A DNA stretch of 64,000 bases from Pseudoscleropodium purum (taxonomy: Eukaryota; Streptophyta; Bryopsida; Hypnales; Brachytheciaceae): NCBI GenBank assembly GCA_963969395.1, contig OZ017795.1, positions 7,006,001 through 7,070,000 on the forward strand. Direction: 5' to 3'. This document shows, one piece after another, positions 13,181-56,689 of this stretch; position 1 is the first letter of the stretch; every line of letters starts with the position of its first letter. The notes under the pieces were generated by a model, which did not search any database, was not told the origin of the DNA, and worked only from the letters and a program-made list of their open reading frames with translations. The position numbers and the translations under genes were made by a program.

Positions 13181-14409
13181 ATTCCTACAAGATAATCTTA
13201 TCATCTAAAATTTTCATCTTAATCCTAAGATTTTAGACTTTCTACGTTGGTCTTATCTTCTAACTTTTTGCGAAATGCTTCAAATCACAAACAGATTGCA
13301 CTAATAGCTTTAGAAGGTCATTTTTAAAATAGAAGACTTTCTAACCCCCTTTCCAACCTCAAAAACCCAAAGAATTCTAACGGGAACTATAAGCCCAAAA
13401 CGAGGTAAGAAATCAAGTTTGGAACTTATACTTTTAGTCAAAAGTAACTAGCCTAAGCTTCTAAGTAGGTTCAAGGGAGTAAAAAAAGACCCTAAGTTTT
13501 TTTTATTCTGATTTCATGTGCTTCTAATATGCCGATTAACTTTGCATTTGATTTTTAATTTCACTGGTTTTAAAGGATGTTGCTAAATTTGGCACCTCCC
13601 ATTATTGAAATGTCATGAAACTTGTTGGAGCGCTTCATAAATATAAAAGAATCTATACTAATTTTTAGTGAGATTTTACTGCATCCATTGTAATTTATAT
13701 GAATTTACCATACCAAATTATGGTAGTTGACCACTTGGAAAAAGATTTGGATGATTAGAAAAAATTTAAACTCTTGGAAGAACCTCTCATAGAGTTCCTC
13801 AAGAGATATGCAAGTTTACATTCTTACCTTGCATATAAGGGAAAGAAGTACAAATTCCACTATCTTTTTTAATTTTTGGTGAACAAAGAATTTTCTATAA
13901 AAAGGCAAATCTTGGCAAAGCAATTGCGCCATTGAATTCCTGACATGACTCCCACTCCAAGTTACCATACTTATGTCATAGATGCCTTTTGTTGCTCCAA
14001 TTTGAGTTTCTGCACTTATAAACTAACAATTGAAGTTTCTATTATTTCATCAATGAAATAGAAAAACTGAAACTTCTCTCGGAAAATCTTCCTTAAGGTT
14101 CTCACAAGATTTTTTCGAACCAATTTAGCCAATTTGTATCTCATTGCACGATTAAATATAAATAATTGGACAATTTCTACTAACATGCTTACTATTTATA
14201 ATATATGGATTTCTACCTTATTTACATACAGAATTCAAATATATTTAGGGAAAACTAGGTATAAGGTGACTAAGGGACGTATTGGCATGTGCAATACTAA
14301 TTGTAGTCTAACACACTCTTTAGGTCTTTTAACACCTAAAACTACACTCAAAATATATTAAAAATCCAAAAAAAATCATAAGTCTTAAGTGATGAAACTG
14401 GAACTTATA

Positions 14410-15293
14410 GGAAGGTCTTCTACATTAGTTTGACTTCCAATGAATACTTTTGTAGTATTTTAAGTTAATGATTCACATAGTAATGAAAAATGATGATTTC
14501 CAAAATCATCCCTTTGTCCTTTAACCTTTAATCCCTAACTACCTAAGGTATCAATATTTGGTATTTGCAAAACTTTGAAGTTACCTAAAACCTAACCAAG
14601 TTTTTTATATTAATAGTTTATATTTTGGAAAAGTTCTTCTTAGAGTCTAATTTTAGTAACAAAAATTCAATCTTGAAAATAAATGATATTGATTTTTCTA
14701 TTAAAGATTTTGTATAAGGGTACCCATTGCAATCTTGACTTCTTGTAGTGTTGAGAGCTCTTGGAAATGAGCTTCAAACACACCAGATCTTGAAGAAAAA
14801 ATCAAATTCAAAATTCACTTAAAAAAAATTGTAGAGTAGATTTTAAGAAGCCATAAATTGATTGGAGTTATACATATTAGGCCCTTTAACCTCATATTTT
14901 TTCAGTCACCAACCTTTTAGATTTGACTTGTGAAAAGAAGATTGAAAGACTTCACATCACTTTTGCAATTGTAACATTCTCATGGTTAAACATTATAATC
15001 TTTCATTCCATAAGTGATATTATTGTGCTTTTTTTTTCTATGAAATCTCTAGCATGTCTAGTTTGAATTTTTATGATTACAATTAAAAAAAATTGATACA
15101 AGTTATCAAAATGTTGGCATTTTGTTCAATATAGAGCAAATTCTAAGAAGCTCAAAACAAGCCTTGAACATTTAGGGATTAAACGATAAAGGGGTGACCT
15201 TGAAAATCATCCTTTTTCATTACCATGTGAATCATTAACTTAAAATATTGCAAAAATACTCATTGGAAGTCAAACTACTATAGAAGACCTTCC
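14410..15293. mobile_element. Foldback element D, split by a TTAA element in its centre
   Basis: The outer arms begin GGAAGGTCTTCTA and end in the inverted form TAGAAGACCTTCC. About 115 bases of each arm are inverted copies, including TTTGACTTCCAATGA, TTAAGTTAATGATTCACAT and the block around AAAATCAT. Partial copies of one arm occur at 28457-28525 and 60903-60990, so this is a dispersed family. Element A3 sits exactly between the arms. No coding capacity is visible. Confidence 0.75.
14528..15182 (-). mobile_element. TTAA-bounded non-autonomous element A3 (family A, 655 bp)
   Basis: Starts TTAATCCCTAACTACC and ends CATTTAGGGATTAA. The interior matches copies A1 (27069-27722) and A2 (32477-33132) in reverse orientation, for example the block complementary to GTCAAGATTGCAATGG. 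TTAA at each end followed by a CCC-type terminus is the pattern of piggyBac-type elements. There is no transposase frame. The superfamily is inferred from the ends only. Confidence 0.75.
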
Positions 15294-16313
15294 CTTTTCA
15301 CACAATTTGGAGAATGATTAAGGTAGGTGGCTCTGAAAGCAACCTTTTAAGGATTGTTGGGCCTTTTTGATGGTTTTCAGATGCTTCAAAATATTTTTCA
15401 TTATTTTTCACTTGAAGAGGAATTGATGCGAAATCTAATCCAAGTGGTTTCATATTTTTTGGAGCTATTATGAATTAGCTATGAACTTTCAAAGAATTCT
15501 ACCATAGGTCCCTATTTGTAACTTGTAGCCCTTGCAAAATCCACTCTTAAATGGTCTAAAAAAAGATATGGCTTTACCAAAAATAAGTATCGAGGCATGC
15601 AAAAAGTAATAGAGAAGGTTACTAAATGCGACCTTCACTAAAACTTGAATGGAAGCTTGAGTTAATTATTATTTCAGATTTTTTAGCATATGTAAAAAGG
15701 TAGTTGGCCTGCCAATTCTCATTTTGAAAAAATAATGAACACCTATTCACTTAATTAGAAATGAACCAGCCATGTCTATTAAACTAACCTTTAAAAAAGT
15801 ATGAACCATCCATTGGAAAACAATGAACCAATTCTTCCTTTTCTCTAACATAATCAATAGTCCATCATGTATCCATTTTTGAACCACCTACATGACGGTT
15901 TGAAGAAGAGGGTCAATTTTAGAGCACATTACCATAGTTGCAATGTTGCACTTCTATCCTACACAACAAGATTCCAGTGTGGCTTCTGCATTAAGGGTTA
16001 TAGTCAAACCACCTAATTCCGTCATTCATCCAAATGCATAGTCTATAGATTCACCCCATTATTGTCAGTCTTCCATCCATTTTTATAAAGTGTGTAAATA
16101 ATGTACTTTGGGCAAGTAATTGGGCATAATTATCAAGGAATGACACCAAGTTCACATCTATGTAAGGATGGTTTAAGGTTGGTAAGATGTGGTTCAATGA
16201 ATGTTGAGTTAAGTGACTTAGTTGTGAATAAATATTTGTGAAAATAAATTGTAGATTGGGTTAATAAAAGAAGTACTTTTAGAATGTTGAAATTGTTCTT
16301 TTAAAACACTCAT

Positions 16314-17491
16314 CCAATAGAATGCGGGACGTTAAGTCTTGCCTATGAAGGTCAGTCCGATGTTGAGCTGGCTATTAGAGACAAAGGGGCCTTGTTGAGA
16401 TCATGGGTGGTGGCCTCGTTGCACAACAATGCTCTCGATAGAATTATAAACCGCCCCTTGTAGTTGATCGTAGGACAATTTCACATTTTGCCCAAAATGT
16501 ACATGATAGTGGTTTTAGATTTTGAGGCAATAGGTTAAGGTTTAGGGTGTCTTCTTTGAACTATATATCCCATATGGATTGTTTTCCCTCCTACCTCCCC
16601 CCCCCCTTGTGGATATAAAGGTAGAATGTCTTCTCAATTCTAAGTGAAAGTAATGAATGACTTCTAAAAAAAGTGAAGTAGATGATGCCATGCCACATCA
16701 GCATGGGCCTATTTCAAATAAATGATTCAATGTCTTACAAACAAGGACAATGTTTGAACAAAAAAATTAAGTTCTACAAAAGCAATATATTTTGTGGCAC
16801 ATTTTAGACAACATTTTTCAAAGTTCCAATAGAATATATAAGTAGCATGGCTTCTTCAAATAAATTTTTTGATGATCCTAAAACAACTAAAGTGTTTTTT
16901 TGTACAAGACTTGTAGAAAAATGAAATTGTAGTGAAGTACAAGGTTAAGAGACGGATGTGGGTGGAACTTTATACATTCTTCTAGAACTTTGAAAAATAT
17001 TGTCTAAAATGTGCCACAAAATATTGCTTTTGTAGAACTTAATTTTTTTGTTTAAACATTATCCTTGTTTGTAAGACATTGAATCATTTATTTGAAATAG
17101 GCCCACACTAATGTGGCATGGCATCATCTACTTCACTTTTTTTTAGAAGTCATTCATTACTTTCATTTAGAATTAAGAAAACATTCTACCTTTATATCCA
17201 CAAGGGGTGGTAGGAGGGAAAACAACCCATATGGGATATATAGTTCAAAGAAGACACCCTAAACCTTAATCCACTGCCCCAAAACCTAAAACCACCGTCA
17301 TGTACATTTTGTGCAAGATGCAAAATTGTCCTATGATCCCCTTGTAAGGCATGGTCCTACAATTCTGTCAGGGGCATTGTTGTGCAACGAGGCCACCACC
17401 CATGATCTCAACAAGGCCCCTTTGTCTCTGACAGCCAACTTAGTGCTGGGCCCACCTTTGTAGGTAGGATTTAATGTCCCACCAATGGAAT
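16314..17491. mobile_element. Long-TIR (foldback, MULE-like) non-autonomous element with flanking duplication
   Basis: Element about 16324-17481. Left arm (about 16326-16840) and right arm (about 16984-17480) are inverted copies beginning GGGACRTTAARTC; for instance ACAAAGGGGCCTTGTTGAGA near 16381 faces its complement near 17415. The central 145 bases are unique. Directly outside lie CCAATAGAAT (16314-16323) and CCAATGGAAT (17482-17491), a 10-bp direct repeat with one mismatch, as expected for the 9-11-bp target duplication of Mutator-like elements. No transposase is encoded. Confidence 0.8.
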
Positions 17492-17930
17492 TAAAGTGAT
17501 AAGTCACTGATTTTGAAGTTTTTTATGATGGTCATAACCTCCACCTACTAACAGTTTTCAATTTTGCTTTGAAAATTCATATCAATTCAAGTTCTTATTG
17601 GATTAATATGATTCCACTTGTATTAAAATCAGTTCACTTAATTCTTCCTCTGAAAAATACATGCAACTATCAACAAATTGCACAAGATATCCAAATTGCA
17701 AATCAGAGTAATGATAGACTGTTCTACCTTTAATCAGACGTGCCACTGTACCAGTGCCATGCTCTGAAGTTTGAAGTCTGAACACTGAACACTGAAATCG
17801 AGTCATCAGCCATGCTTCGCTGCGTCTGCTCAGGTGAACTTCTCCTGTTTGCTGGTTTGTCTGTGCCATGGCTGCGGCCCGCCTAGGAATCTGAGGACGA
17901 TGCTGGAGCTCTAGTGACAGGGAGCGAGCG

Positions 17931-18981
17931 ATGGCGATCGGGGGCTTGATCCGGGGCTACAGGCGGTGGAATCCCGTGCACCCCACGTACGGGGCGTTTT
18001 GGGGCTTGGGGCTGGGCCTGGGCTGTGGCGTAGGCTGGGGACCAGGCTTCGGTCCGGAGGTCGTGGGCTTCGTAGGCTCCGGTTGCGGCGTCGGATTCAG
18101 CATCGGACTCACCCTGCTGGGCGTCGGCATCGGACTACCGGCCTCGGGCGTCGCTGGTGTGCCTTGTAATGGTATTCAAGACCCACGCTCTCTCCCATCA
18201 ACCAATTCGATGCCACTAATGCTACTCCACATTGAATTCTAACAGTATCATCATACCGCACATTTGTTCAAGTTGTGTTCCAATTTTGACCCGGGATGGG
18301 GGTAGGTGAATTGGGTCTCTGTTTGTTTGAGGCTATTGCTGATTGGGTCATGGAAATGAGATGTGCCGATGAGTTCGGGGTTTGAAGTTTAGAGTTTAGG
18401 GTTTTAGAATCTCCCCATTGAACTCCACTAGTATGATACTTGAAGTCGGTGACGTCACTCATTTTTAAGGTTTTAGATTCCCCCTCCAAGTCTAGGACAC
18501 CTTACCGTTCTGGAAGGAATATGATTTGGTTTTAGGGTTTAGGGTTTGTTACATATGATCACATGATATAGATATGAAAATTCAAATGATGTATGCATTG
18601 TGTTGATTCAAATTTTTAAGCTTATTGCTCCGACTGTGCACGTTAAAGTGACCCTTATTTCACGACTGTCTTGGTGATGCAGTTGTCACTGGAGCTGGGC
18701 AAGGAGTCAGCCAGATAACTACAATACTGGTTCCAATCTTATCCTCCTTTGCCACTCAAACCTGGCATTCCATGGGCACTCACATCTCGCTGCTTGATGA
18801 ACAGCTGAGATTACGAAACAACCAGAGGGTCGGAGATAGATCTCTCAACGATCAGACGGCGCAGCAAAGAAGCAGTGACGAATTGCATGATTTTGGCCGC
18901 GGCTCTCAAGTGAAATTCTCCTCCTCCAGTACTTTCATTCCCTCTTCTCAACACGACAGACGACGCTCTCATGACAATTGA
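17931..18981 (+). CDS. Small glycine-rich membrane protein, cadmium-induced AS8-like (two coding exons)
   Basis: Exon 1 starts at the ATG at 17931 and encodes RRWNPVHPTYGAFWG followed by a glycine-rich hydrophobic stretch (about residues 20-75) with GWGPGFGPEV and SGCGVGFSIGLTLLG, probably one or two membrane segments. I recognise this block as the plant family annotated as cadmium-induced protein AS8; its biochemical role is not established. The donor is either after 18156 (G|gtgtgc) or 18171 (G|gtattc). Both have phase 1 and join in frame to the acceptor GATGCAG|TT at 18683, giving 174 or 179 residues and a stop at 18979-18981. Exon 2 encodes a polar tail (about 100 residues) rich in S, Q, R and N that I do not recognise. 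The gene faces IFT172 tail to tail, about 0.7 kb away. Confidence 0.72.
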
Positions 18982-19042
18982 ACCAGGGTTTAATAGTTTT
19001 CTTGAGGTTCAGGGCGGAGTGAGTCCGCAGTGCATGTCTTCG

Positions 19043-19226
19043 GTAAGTGTTGTCATTCTTATTTGAGCAGCATAATTTTTGTCTCAACCTTTAGTGAGAT
19101 AACATCATCATTGAATGATACGTGAACTATTTCACAGCTCATGTAATTTTGGCTGTGAATGGGATAGTGAATAAATCAATTAGAACATAACATGTCATAG
19201 TATTTTGATCTGTTTTTGTTGTGCAG
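19043..19226 (+). other. Probable 3'-UTR intron of the AS8-like gene
   Basis: Downstream of the stop codon there is a consensus donor (TTCG|gtaagtg at 19043) and acceptor (ttgttgtgcag|GCC ending 19226). This suggests a spliced 3' UTR or alternative 3' exons. No transcript evidence is available. Confidence 0.4.
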
Positions 19227-19705
19227 GCCTCACATTTCCGACATAAACCTCTGGAGGTGTCCTTCTAAGTGCGCAAAGGTTAGAATGTTGAATGTTTTTA
19301 TATTGTGAATATACCTTGTAACATTACATGTGCATATTACGAAGAAAACTGATTTCAGCTACACTAGGTTTCCTGATCTGTTAATTTGTATCGTATTATT
19401 GCCTTGGGTGACGTCAATTGTGTACAAATGATGTACGCTCCGTACTTGTTTTGTGTGGTAATTGGCTGTTCAACATTTCTGTCATATTTTAAAGTTTTAG
19501 GGCCACAATCTCGGTTCTTTTCCGGTCTTGTAAAGGTGGGCTTGCCTTCACAGTTCACAGTATACAATTTTCTTCTTCAGTGGTGTTATAAAATGGTGTT
19601 TGGAAGTACTAGACCGGTTTCCAGTAATTTGATTTGTAGTAGGGGAAGGCACACGTTTAAGCCTTGTGGAAGTTGCGATTCGGAGCTTTTCTGTTCAAGT
19701 TTCCA

Positions 19706-50870
<31,165 letters not shown>

Positions 50871-51235
50871 TGTCTTCCCAAGCACAACTGCACAACAAGC
50901 AGAGCAGATGGATTGTTGTCTCAATTCTTCTTCGGATTTTGGATTCCAAAAGGTTGTGGTGTTGTGCAACAGGTTCTCGTTGTCCACATGGCTTTGGCCT
51001 CTTCTTCCTCTTTTGGGGTGTCAAACCTCAGTCAGCCAGTCTCTCCCTCCATAACCTCAACTCCTGCACTCCAAAACTTCAATTCCTGCCCTCCAAATGC
51101 AAAATGGTTGTGATTCTTTAAACCCTAAGTGGGTAACCTATGTGTTTTGGCTTCGGTTATGAGTTGAAGTAGGGCCAGTGATTTGAAGCTAAGGTAGGAG
51201 GTTTGAAAATCGCCCCTTTTTCCATCTGAGACCAA
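50871..51235 (-). promoter_or_regulatory. 5' flank and presumed promoter of IFT172
   Basis: The segment upstream of the ATG is less AT-rich than its surroundings and contains pyrimidine-rich runs. No TATA box or known cis-element can be assigned with confidence. A frame in phase with exon 1 is open to about 50987 but is not conserved-looking, so I treat it as 5' UTR. Confidence 0.4.
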
Positions 51236-51315
51236 TACTTCCTATGTCTCAAAATAAATCCATGGTACTAGTTTCCCACTAGGAATTATGAGTTTATTTT
51301 GAGATGGAGGTAGTA
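51236..51315. mobile_element. 80-bp Stowaway-like MITE
   Basis: TA|CTTCCTATGTCTCAAAATAA at the left faces the inverse TTATTTTGAGATGGAGGTAG|TA at the right. The flanking TA dinucleotides are the expected target duplication of Tc1/mariner-type MITEs. The whole element folds into one hairpin. It lies about 365 bp upstream of the IFT172 ATG. Confidence 0.7.
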
Positions 51316-52876
51316 TATTTTAGAGGGGAATAGAGTAGCCTCAAGATATTTTTGTGGTTTTGCATGGAAAGAGGAATGAAAATGTTTCATGGACTCCAAA
51401 TGATTTTGTATTTTAGGAGTTGTAATGAATGAGTTGTGATATCTCAAAGCCATCTACAATAGTTGCTATTAATGTACATGCATACGTGGCACTTAAATCA
51501 TTTGCATGACATTGCATAACATTATATAATCAAGCAATGGTCTTTCCCATGCTAAGAAGGTATTACACTTTGTTAGATACCAAGGAAGGATTTATTAGTT
51601 AATTCTAGGATTGGCATTGGCTGAGGAGTCATATAAGACAATTTTATTTACTATAGGTGTCTTTTTTTCAAGGATAGATCCTTGCTTCATTGATAAAAAA
51701 AAAATGTCATGCAATCAATGGACAATCAAAACATAAAAATAGAAAAAATGATGAAATAAAAGGTCACTTGCTTGGTTCTAAACTTCATCTACCCAAAAAT
51801 AGATCAAATGAGATGAATAATGGCATTTTCTTCTATTTTTTTAATTTATAGTAGCAACCATATTTGTATGAAGCATTGTTTATCCATCTTCTGTCTACCT
51901 ACCATCTAGAGATTGACCACCTAGATTTTCCATTTTAACTCTCCATATTACATTGTTACTTTCATTTGCCACTTTTATTTTGTGAGATAACAAAAGTGTT
52001 TTGGAAGTCTTTTATAGGAGTGGTTTGAAAAGCCTAGTTGGTTTCCAGACTTCTTACCTAATGCCCTTTTGTAGCAAGTTATGTGTATATTTACATTATA
52101 GCTAATCCTTGAAGAACCAAAATGTTTGCAGAATGACAAAATGGAATTTGGGAAACAAGGGATCTATGAAGTCAATTTTGAATGAATTTCATTAAAAATG
52201 TGACACAAAGTGCGAAATGTAATCCCTTGGTTGGAAATATGATTTTTTCCTTTTGATTGGGTACTTGAATCAAAAATTAGACTACTACTAATATAAGGCA
52301 GAGTGGACAACTTTGATAAACATGTGCTAAGACCCTCTTCTATTTTCACTATTTAGTAAGTACATAGCATGATATAATGTATTCAAGTAATATACAATGG
52401 TTAGGGAAAAAAATTATATGTAGTCCAAAAATCTCACTCCAAGAAACGTCAAAATTTATTGATCCTATTGGTTGGGGCTAAAAAATTCTTCTAAATTCAA
52501 TGCTATAATATCACAATCTAGAGTGTCAAAGTTTCCTATGAAAATTCTATGCATTCCTATAGTGTTCTTGTACAATTTTTAATTTTTTAATTTTTTTAAT
52601 TTTTTTTTCAAGCTCATGAAAAATCATCAAGCACTTGCAAGTGTATTGCTATTTTCTTGAACTTCTTTCATAGCAAGGTCATTTTGAATATGTTGTGTCC
52701 CTCATTCACTTGTGGAATTTGGAAAGTATATATCTTATATAATATATGACTCAATGCCTAAGTCTTTTCAAGTGTGTTTTGACTATGAAAAAAAAACATG
52801 GACTTATATTTATCTCCAATGAAGCAAATTTTGTTTTCAAAATCTAACCATATAGATGTTTAGAGAGCTTGCTTAT
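51316..52876. other. AT-rich intergenic DNA, nothing recognised
   Basis: No coding frames beyond background and no clear repeats. Confidence 0.5.
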
Positions 52877-54650
52877 CAAGGCAGCTTTACATTTGGAGGT
52901 CAAGCCAATTTTTTGTACTAGAGGCCAAGAATCCTAACTTGCATTAGAAGAGTTTGGGAGGGTCTAGAAGCCTATTTCGGGCCTGTTCCACCGCAACTGT
53001 TTCCTGCAGCGAGGGGAACGGCCTGCTGTTAGAATTTTCTTTTTCATAATTAAAAAATAAAAGATAAAATAAAATAAAATAAATAAAAAATAAAAAATTG
53101 GTCAATGATGTGATAGGGTCTTGGCCACGTCAAACCGCTGCACCAAACTTGTTCCCTGCATTCGCAGGCTGTGATAACTCGCAGGCATCTGGAGGCCCCA
53201 AAAATCTTCTAATGTGATTGAACAAAACTCTAAAATTGGCCCCAATCCCTTTACACCTAGAGGCTAGGCCAATTTGGTACAATGAATTTTTTATCCAAAA
53301 AGGACATAATCTAACACGGCTCAAGTTTTGTTGAATTGGGTGCACCAAAAATGGGATCCCAATTCTTGACCTAGAGGCCAATGTCAGATATCAATTAGAA
53401 AAAATATTTCTTTAACCCTTAAATGAATTTGACTATGTTTTCACCAGAATCGTTCCAAAACTACCATTTCTAGTACAAGTACCAATTTTTTTTTAAAAAC
53501 CTTTTTGAATATATATAACTCTAGGATCTTGTAGTATACTAGTTTGAAATATGAAAAAAAACTTCAAAAATTTCCACTATATAAATTGCAAGATATTAGT
53601 ATTTGAAGTGACAAAAATCCTTTTTTTGGCCTTACAAAAATTTGGGCGGCTCCACTTCACAAGGCCACATTTGTATGAAAAAATGTCCAAAATGGAGGTT
53701 ATTTTTTTAATTAATTTTTCAAGTCAAATAGGCTACATGCTTGAAAATTTTCAAATTTTTTGGAATTGTACAACATATAGGAAAAAAATTAGTAAGTAGA
53801 AAGAAAGAGAGAATGATTCAAAATACTTAATTCTTAACAATTTATTTACGGAATTGAAAAATGCCAATCCAATGGTTGTAATGTTGTAATAAAAAAATCT
53901 ACACTTAGCTTTTTTTTATTTTATTTTCCAAAAATATTGAAAATTGAGTTAAATAAAGGACTTTGAAGTTTGTCTTAGAGTAGAGATTCAATAGCAACCC
54001 ACAAACTCCCACAAACTAAAACACCTCATAACTTTTGATTCATTGATCAAAATTGAATGATTCAAAGCTTTCCAAGGAAATATAAATCTAAAAACTAATT
54101 TGAAATTTTAATTTCTTAAAAAAGTGATTTTTAAAGAAGTTTTTTTTGTTGCCTGGATTGACTGATAAGTAATGAAAACACATATCATACAATAACTTTT
54201 TAACCATGTAGTCAAAATTTATGAAAATTGTTGGGCCTTAAAGCTACTCCTTGAGCATATGTTGTGTTAAAATTTCAAATAAATAAATAAATAATTTATT
54301 CATAGTAAGCTATCCAAAATTTCTATGTTAGACAATTATTTCCACAATTTGGGCATTTAGGGATTAAATATTATTTTTTTCAACAAATTAGATCTATTGG
54401 ATTGTAGGCAATTGACCTCTAGATATAGAGTGGCCCTAAAAATTTTAGCCCTCCTCTCTCTCCCTTCTAGTTTTTTTTTAAAATTGACTTGGCTTCTGGC
54501 CTCAAGGTCTTTACATTTGGGAGAATCAATCCCCATTATAATCTTATTATAGTGAGTAGTTGAGGCTAGCCTCTAGCCCAAAAGGGGCTGAAATTTGGTG
54601 CAATTGGCCTCAAGGAAAATTGGCCTGGCCTCTAAGTGTAAAATGGCCCT
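52877..54650. mobile_element. Probable TIR element disrupted by B2
   Basis: The left end reads GGCAGCTTTACATTTGGAGG then TCAAGCCAATTTT; the right end, read in reverse complement, is GGCCATTTTACACTTAGAGG then CCAGGCCAATTTT. A related motif (TTTACACCTAGAGGCTAGGC) recurs inside at about 53249. Element B2 occupies its middle. The boundaries are approximate. Confidence 0.5.
53412..54367 (+). mobile_element. TTAA-bounded element B2 (family B, 956 bp)
   Basis: Starts TTAACCCTTAAATG and ends GGGCATTTAGGGATTAA. Collinear with B1 over the full length with two bases' difference in size. It is inserted in the 52877-54650 repeat. Confidence 0.8.
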
Positions 54651-55259
54651 TAGTATGAGTACCAATTTTGAGTGCAAAATTGCTTAGGAGTTGTGAGATT
54701 ATAGCAAGAGAATGTATATTTTCTATTTTTAGTGTGCTATCCTTCCCCACAATGTTTCAAATCATGTTAACACAATAAACTATACTTTCAAAAAACTTAA
54801 TTTCACATGAAAAGCTATCAAATTCATTACACAATCAACCTTGCAATTGTTGAAATGCAATTTTTTTTTATAAGTATAATCACAAATAATTCCAAATCAA
54901 CACTTGCATGTTTAAATTTTCAATATTGAAAATCATGAAAACACTTTATTCTTTCCATTGGAACCATTTTCGAAGCAAATGGATAAGCACAAACTTCTAA
55001 ATCTCAAATCAAGTGAAATTGGCAAACTTTGCTCAAAGTCAGAAAATGAAGCAAAATTAGCAAGCCTTACTCTTCTACTATTGGACATATATGGCTTCGA
55101 AGACCTCTCAAAAATCAAATGTTAACCTTTTTCAGTGAAAAATAAAAGTTTTCAATAGTTAACCTTCAAAACTACCAAATTTTTTTAAACGGTCAAAGGA
55201 ATTTAACTACCCATATCAAAATGAGCTTGAAATTTTAGATTGACCATATATAGTCAATT

Positions 55260-55276
55260 GGGCATTTAGGGGTTAA
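55260..55276. repeat. Orphan TTAA-element terminus
   Basis: GGGCATTTAGGGGTTAA is a perfect right end of the TTAA class, but no matching left end was found within about 0.9 kb upstream. Confidence 0.5.
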
Positions 55277-56689
55277 GAATTTGTATTGTATGTGTAATGC
55301 AAAGATCTAATTCCAAAAAGAGTCTTAAATCTCTTGAATTGATCAATCAAGGTTGAATTTTTTTTTAAACTTCAAAAGCTATAATCTTGCTATTTATATA
55401 GCTAAATAGTTGGAAATTAATCCATACAATTACATAGGTATATAGTAGGGGATAAAAGATCATCTAATCCTTTAGGCTTAAAAGGTCAATAGTGTTGGAT
55501 AGAGACAAGTTGCCTTGGGAAAACATTGGGCTTCTAGCTACAACAGATTTAGCCCAGAACATGAAGGACTCCATAATAAAGTATATCCATGCTCAAATAC
55601 CTCATATAGTATTATAGAAGCCAACAAGGATAGCACAAGTTGATATGAAAAGGTAGAAGTAGTATACAAACCATATAAAAAACTTTGAAGAAAGTCCACA
55701 ATGCTTTAATGAGTGCCATAGCTGCTCCCAAGCTTCAAATTGTATGTGAGATATCAATATAAAAAGCTAATCCAAATATCTACAATTATTTTAAAATTCA
55801 ACTCAAAATATCATACTATTTAATTTTCAAAACTGCTCAAAGTTCTTTCTCTTCAACTCAAAGGTAGTTCATTATTAATACACTTCAAAGTTCATATCTA
55901 TCATTTTACAACTCCAAATTGATTGTGTAATACTGTTTTGAAAAGCCAACTCTAGTATCTACAATCCCTCTAAAATTCAACTCAAAATATCATATTTTCT
56001 GACTTTTATAGCCTCTCAAAGTTTCCCTTCTTCAATTTGAAGATAGCTCATCACTACTACACTTCATAGTCCATAACTTTCATTCTCTAACTCCAAAATA
56101 AGATTATGATAGCTTTTTAAAAATTCAAGAATTCAATGCACATGTCTACCAAATTTCAAACTCAAAAACTACCTCACCAAATATTTATGGGCACTTTAAA
56201 ATTTTGTCTTCAAACTTAAAGACAATTTACCCCCTCTCACTCCATCAAGCATAACTTTTGCATGCAAATTCTAAATAGAGAAAGTAATAGATTTTTAGAA
56301 TTACACAAAAGAGAAGAACATCCTCCCTAAATTTCATTGCAAAACTCTCAAAATACAAATGCTATGGCTCTCCAAACTCTTGGCTCCCCCTCAAACTAAC
56401 AAGTAGAAGGGAGAAGAAGGGTCTCCACCTCATCCTCCACCTCATACCCTACCTAATCCACCTAAGCAAGTGGATTTCAGTCCCTAAATGCCACATGGGC
56501 TACAATTCATCTATTGGTCATTCCTTTTTACCCCATAACTCTATCTATATCCCTTGTGTGGCATTTTAAACCATTAAATAAAAAAACAAAGAAAGGCAAA
56601 CCAAACTTCACCTTTCAACTTAATAAACTCAAATAAATAAAACAAAGCTTTCGAGTACCTTTAGGTATTTGAATTAAAAAATTCCAACA

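Noticed and set aside
17603..17869. 88-codon minus frame next to the AS8-like gene
   Set aside because: No conserved features; it overlaps the likely promoter of the plus-strand gene.
18529..18550. TTTAGGG-like units suggesting interstitial telomere sequence
   Set aside because: Only about two imperfect units in intron 1 of the AS8-like gene; chance in AT-rich DNA.
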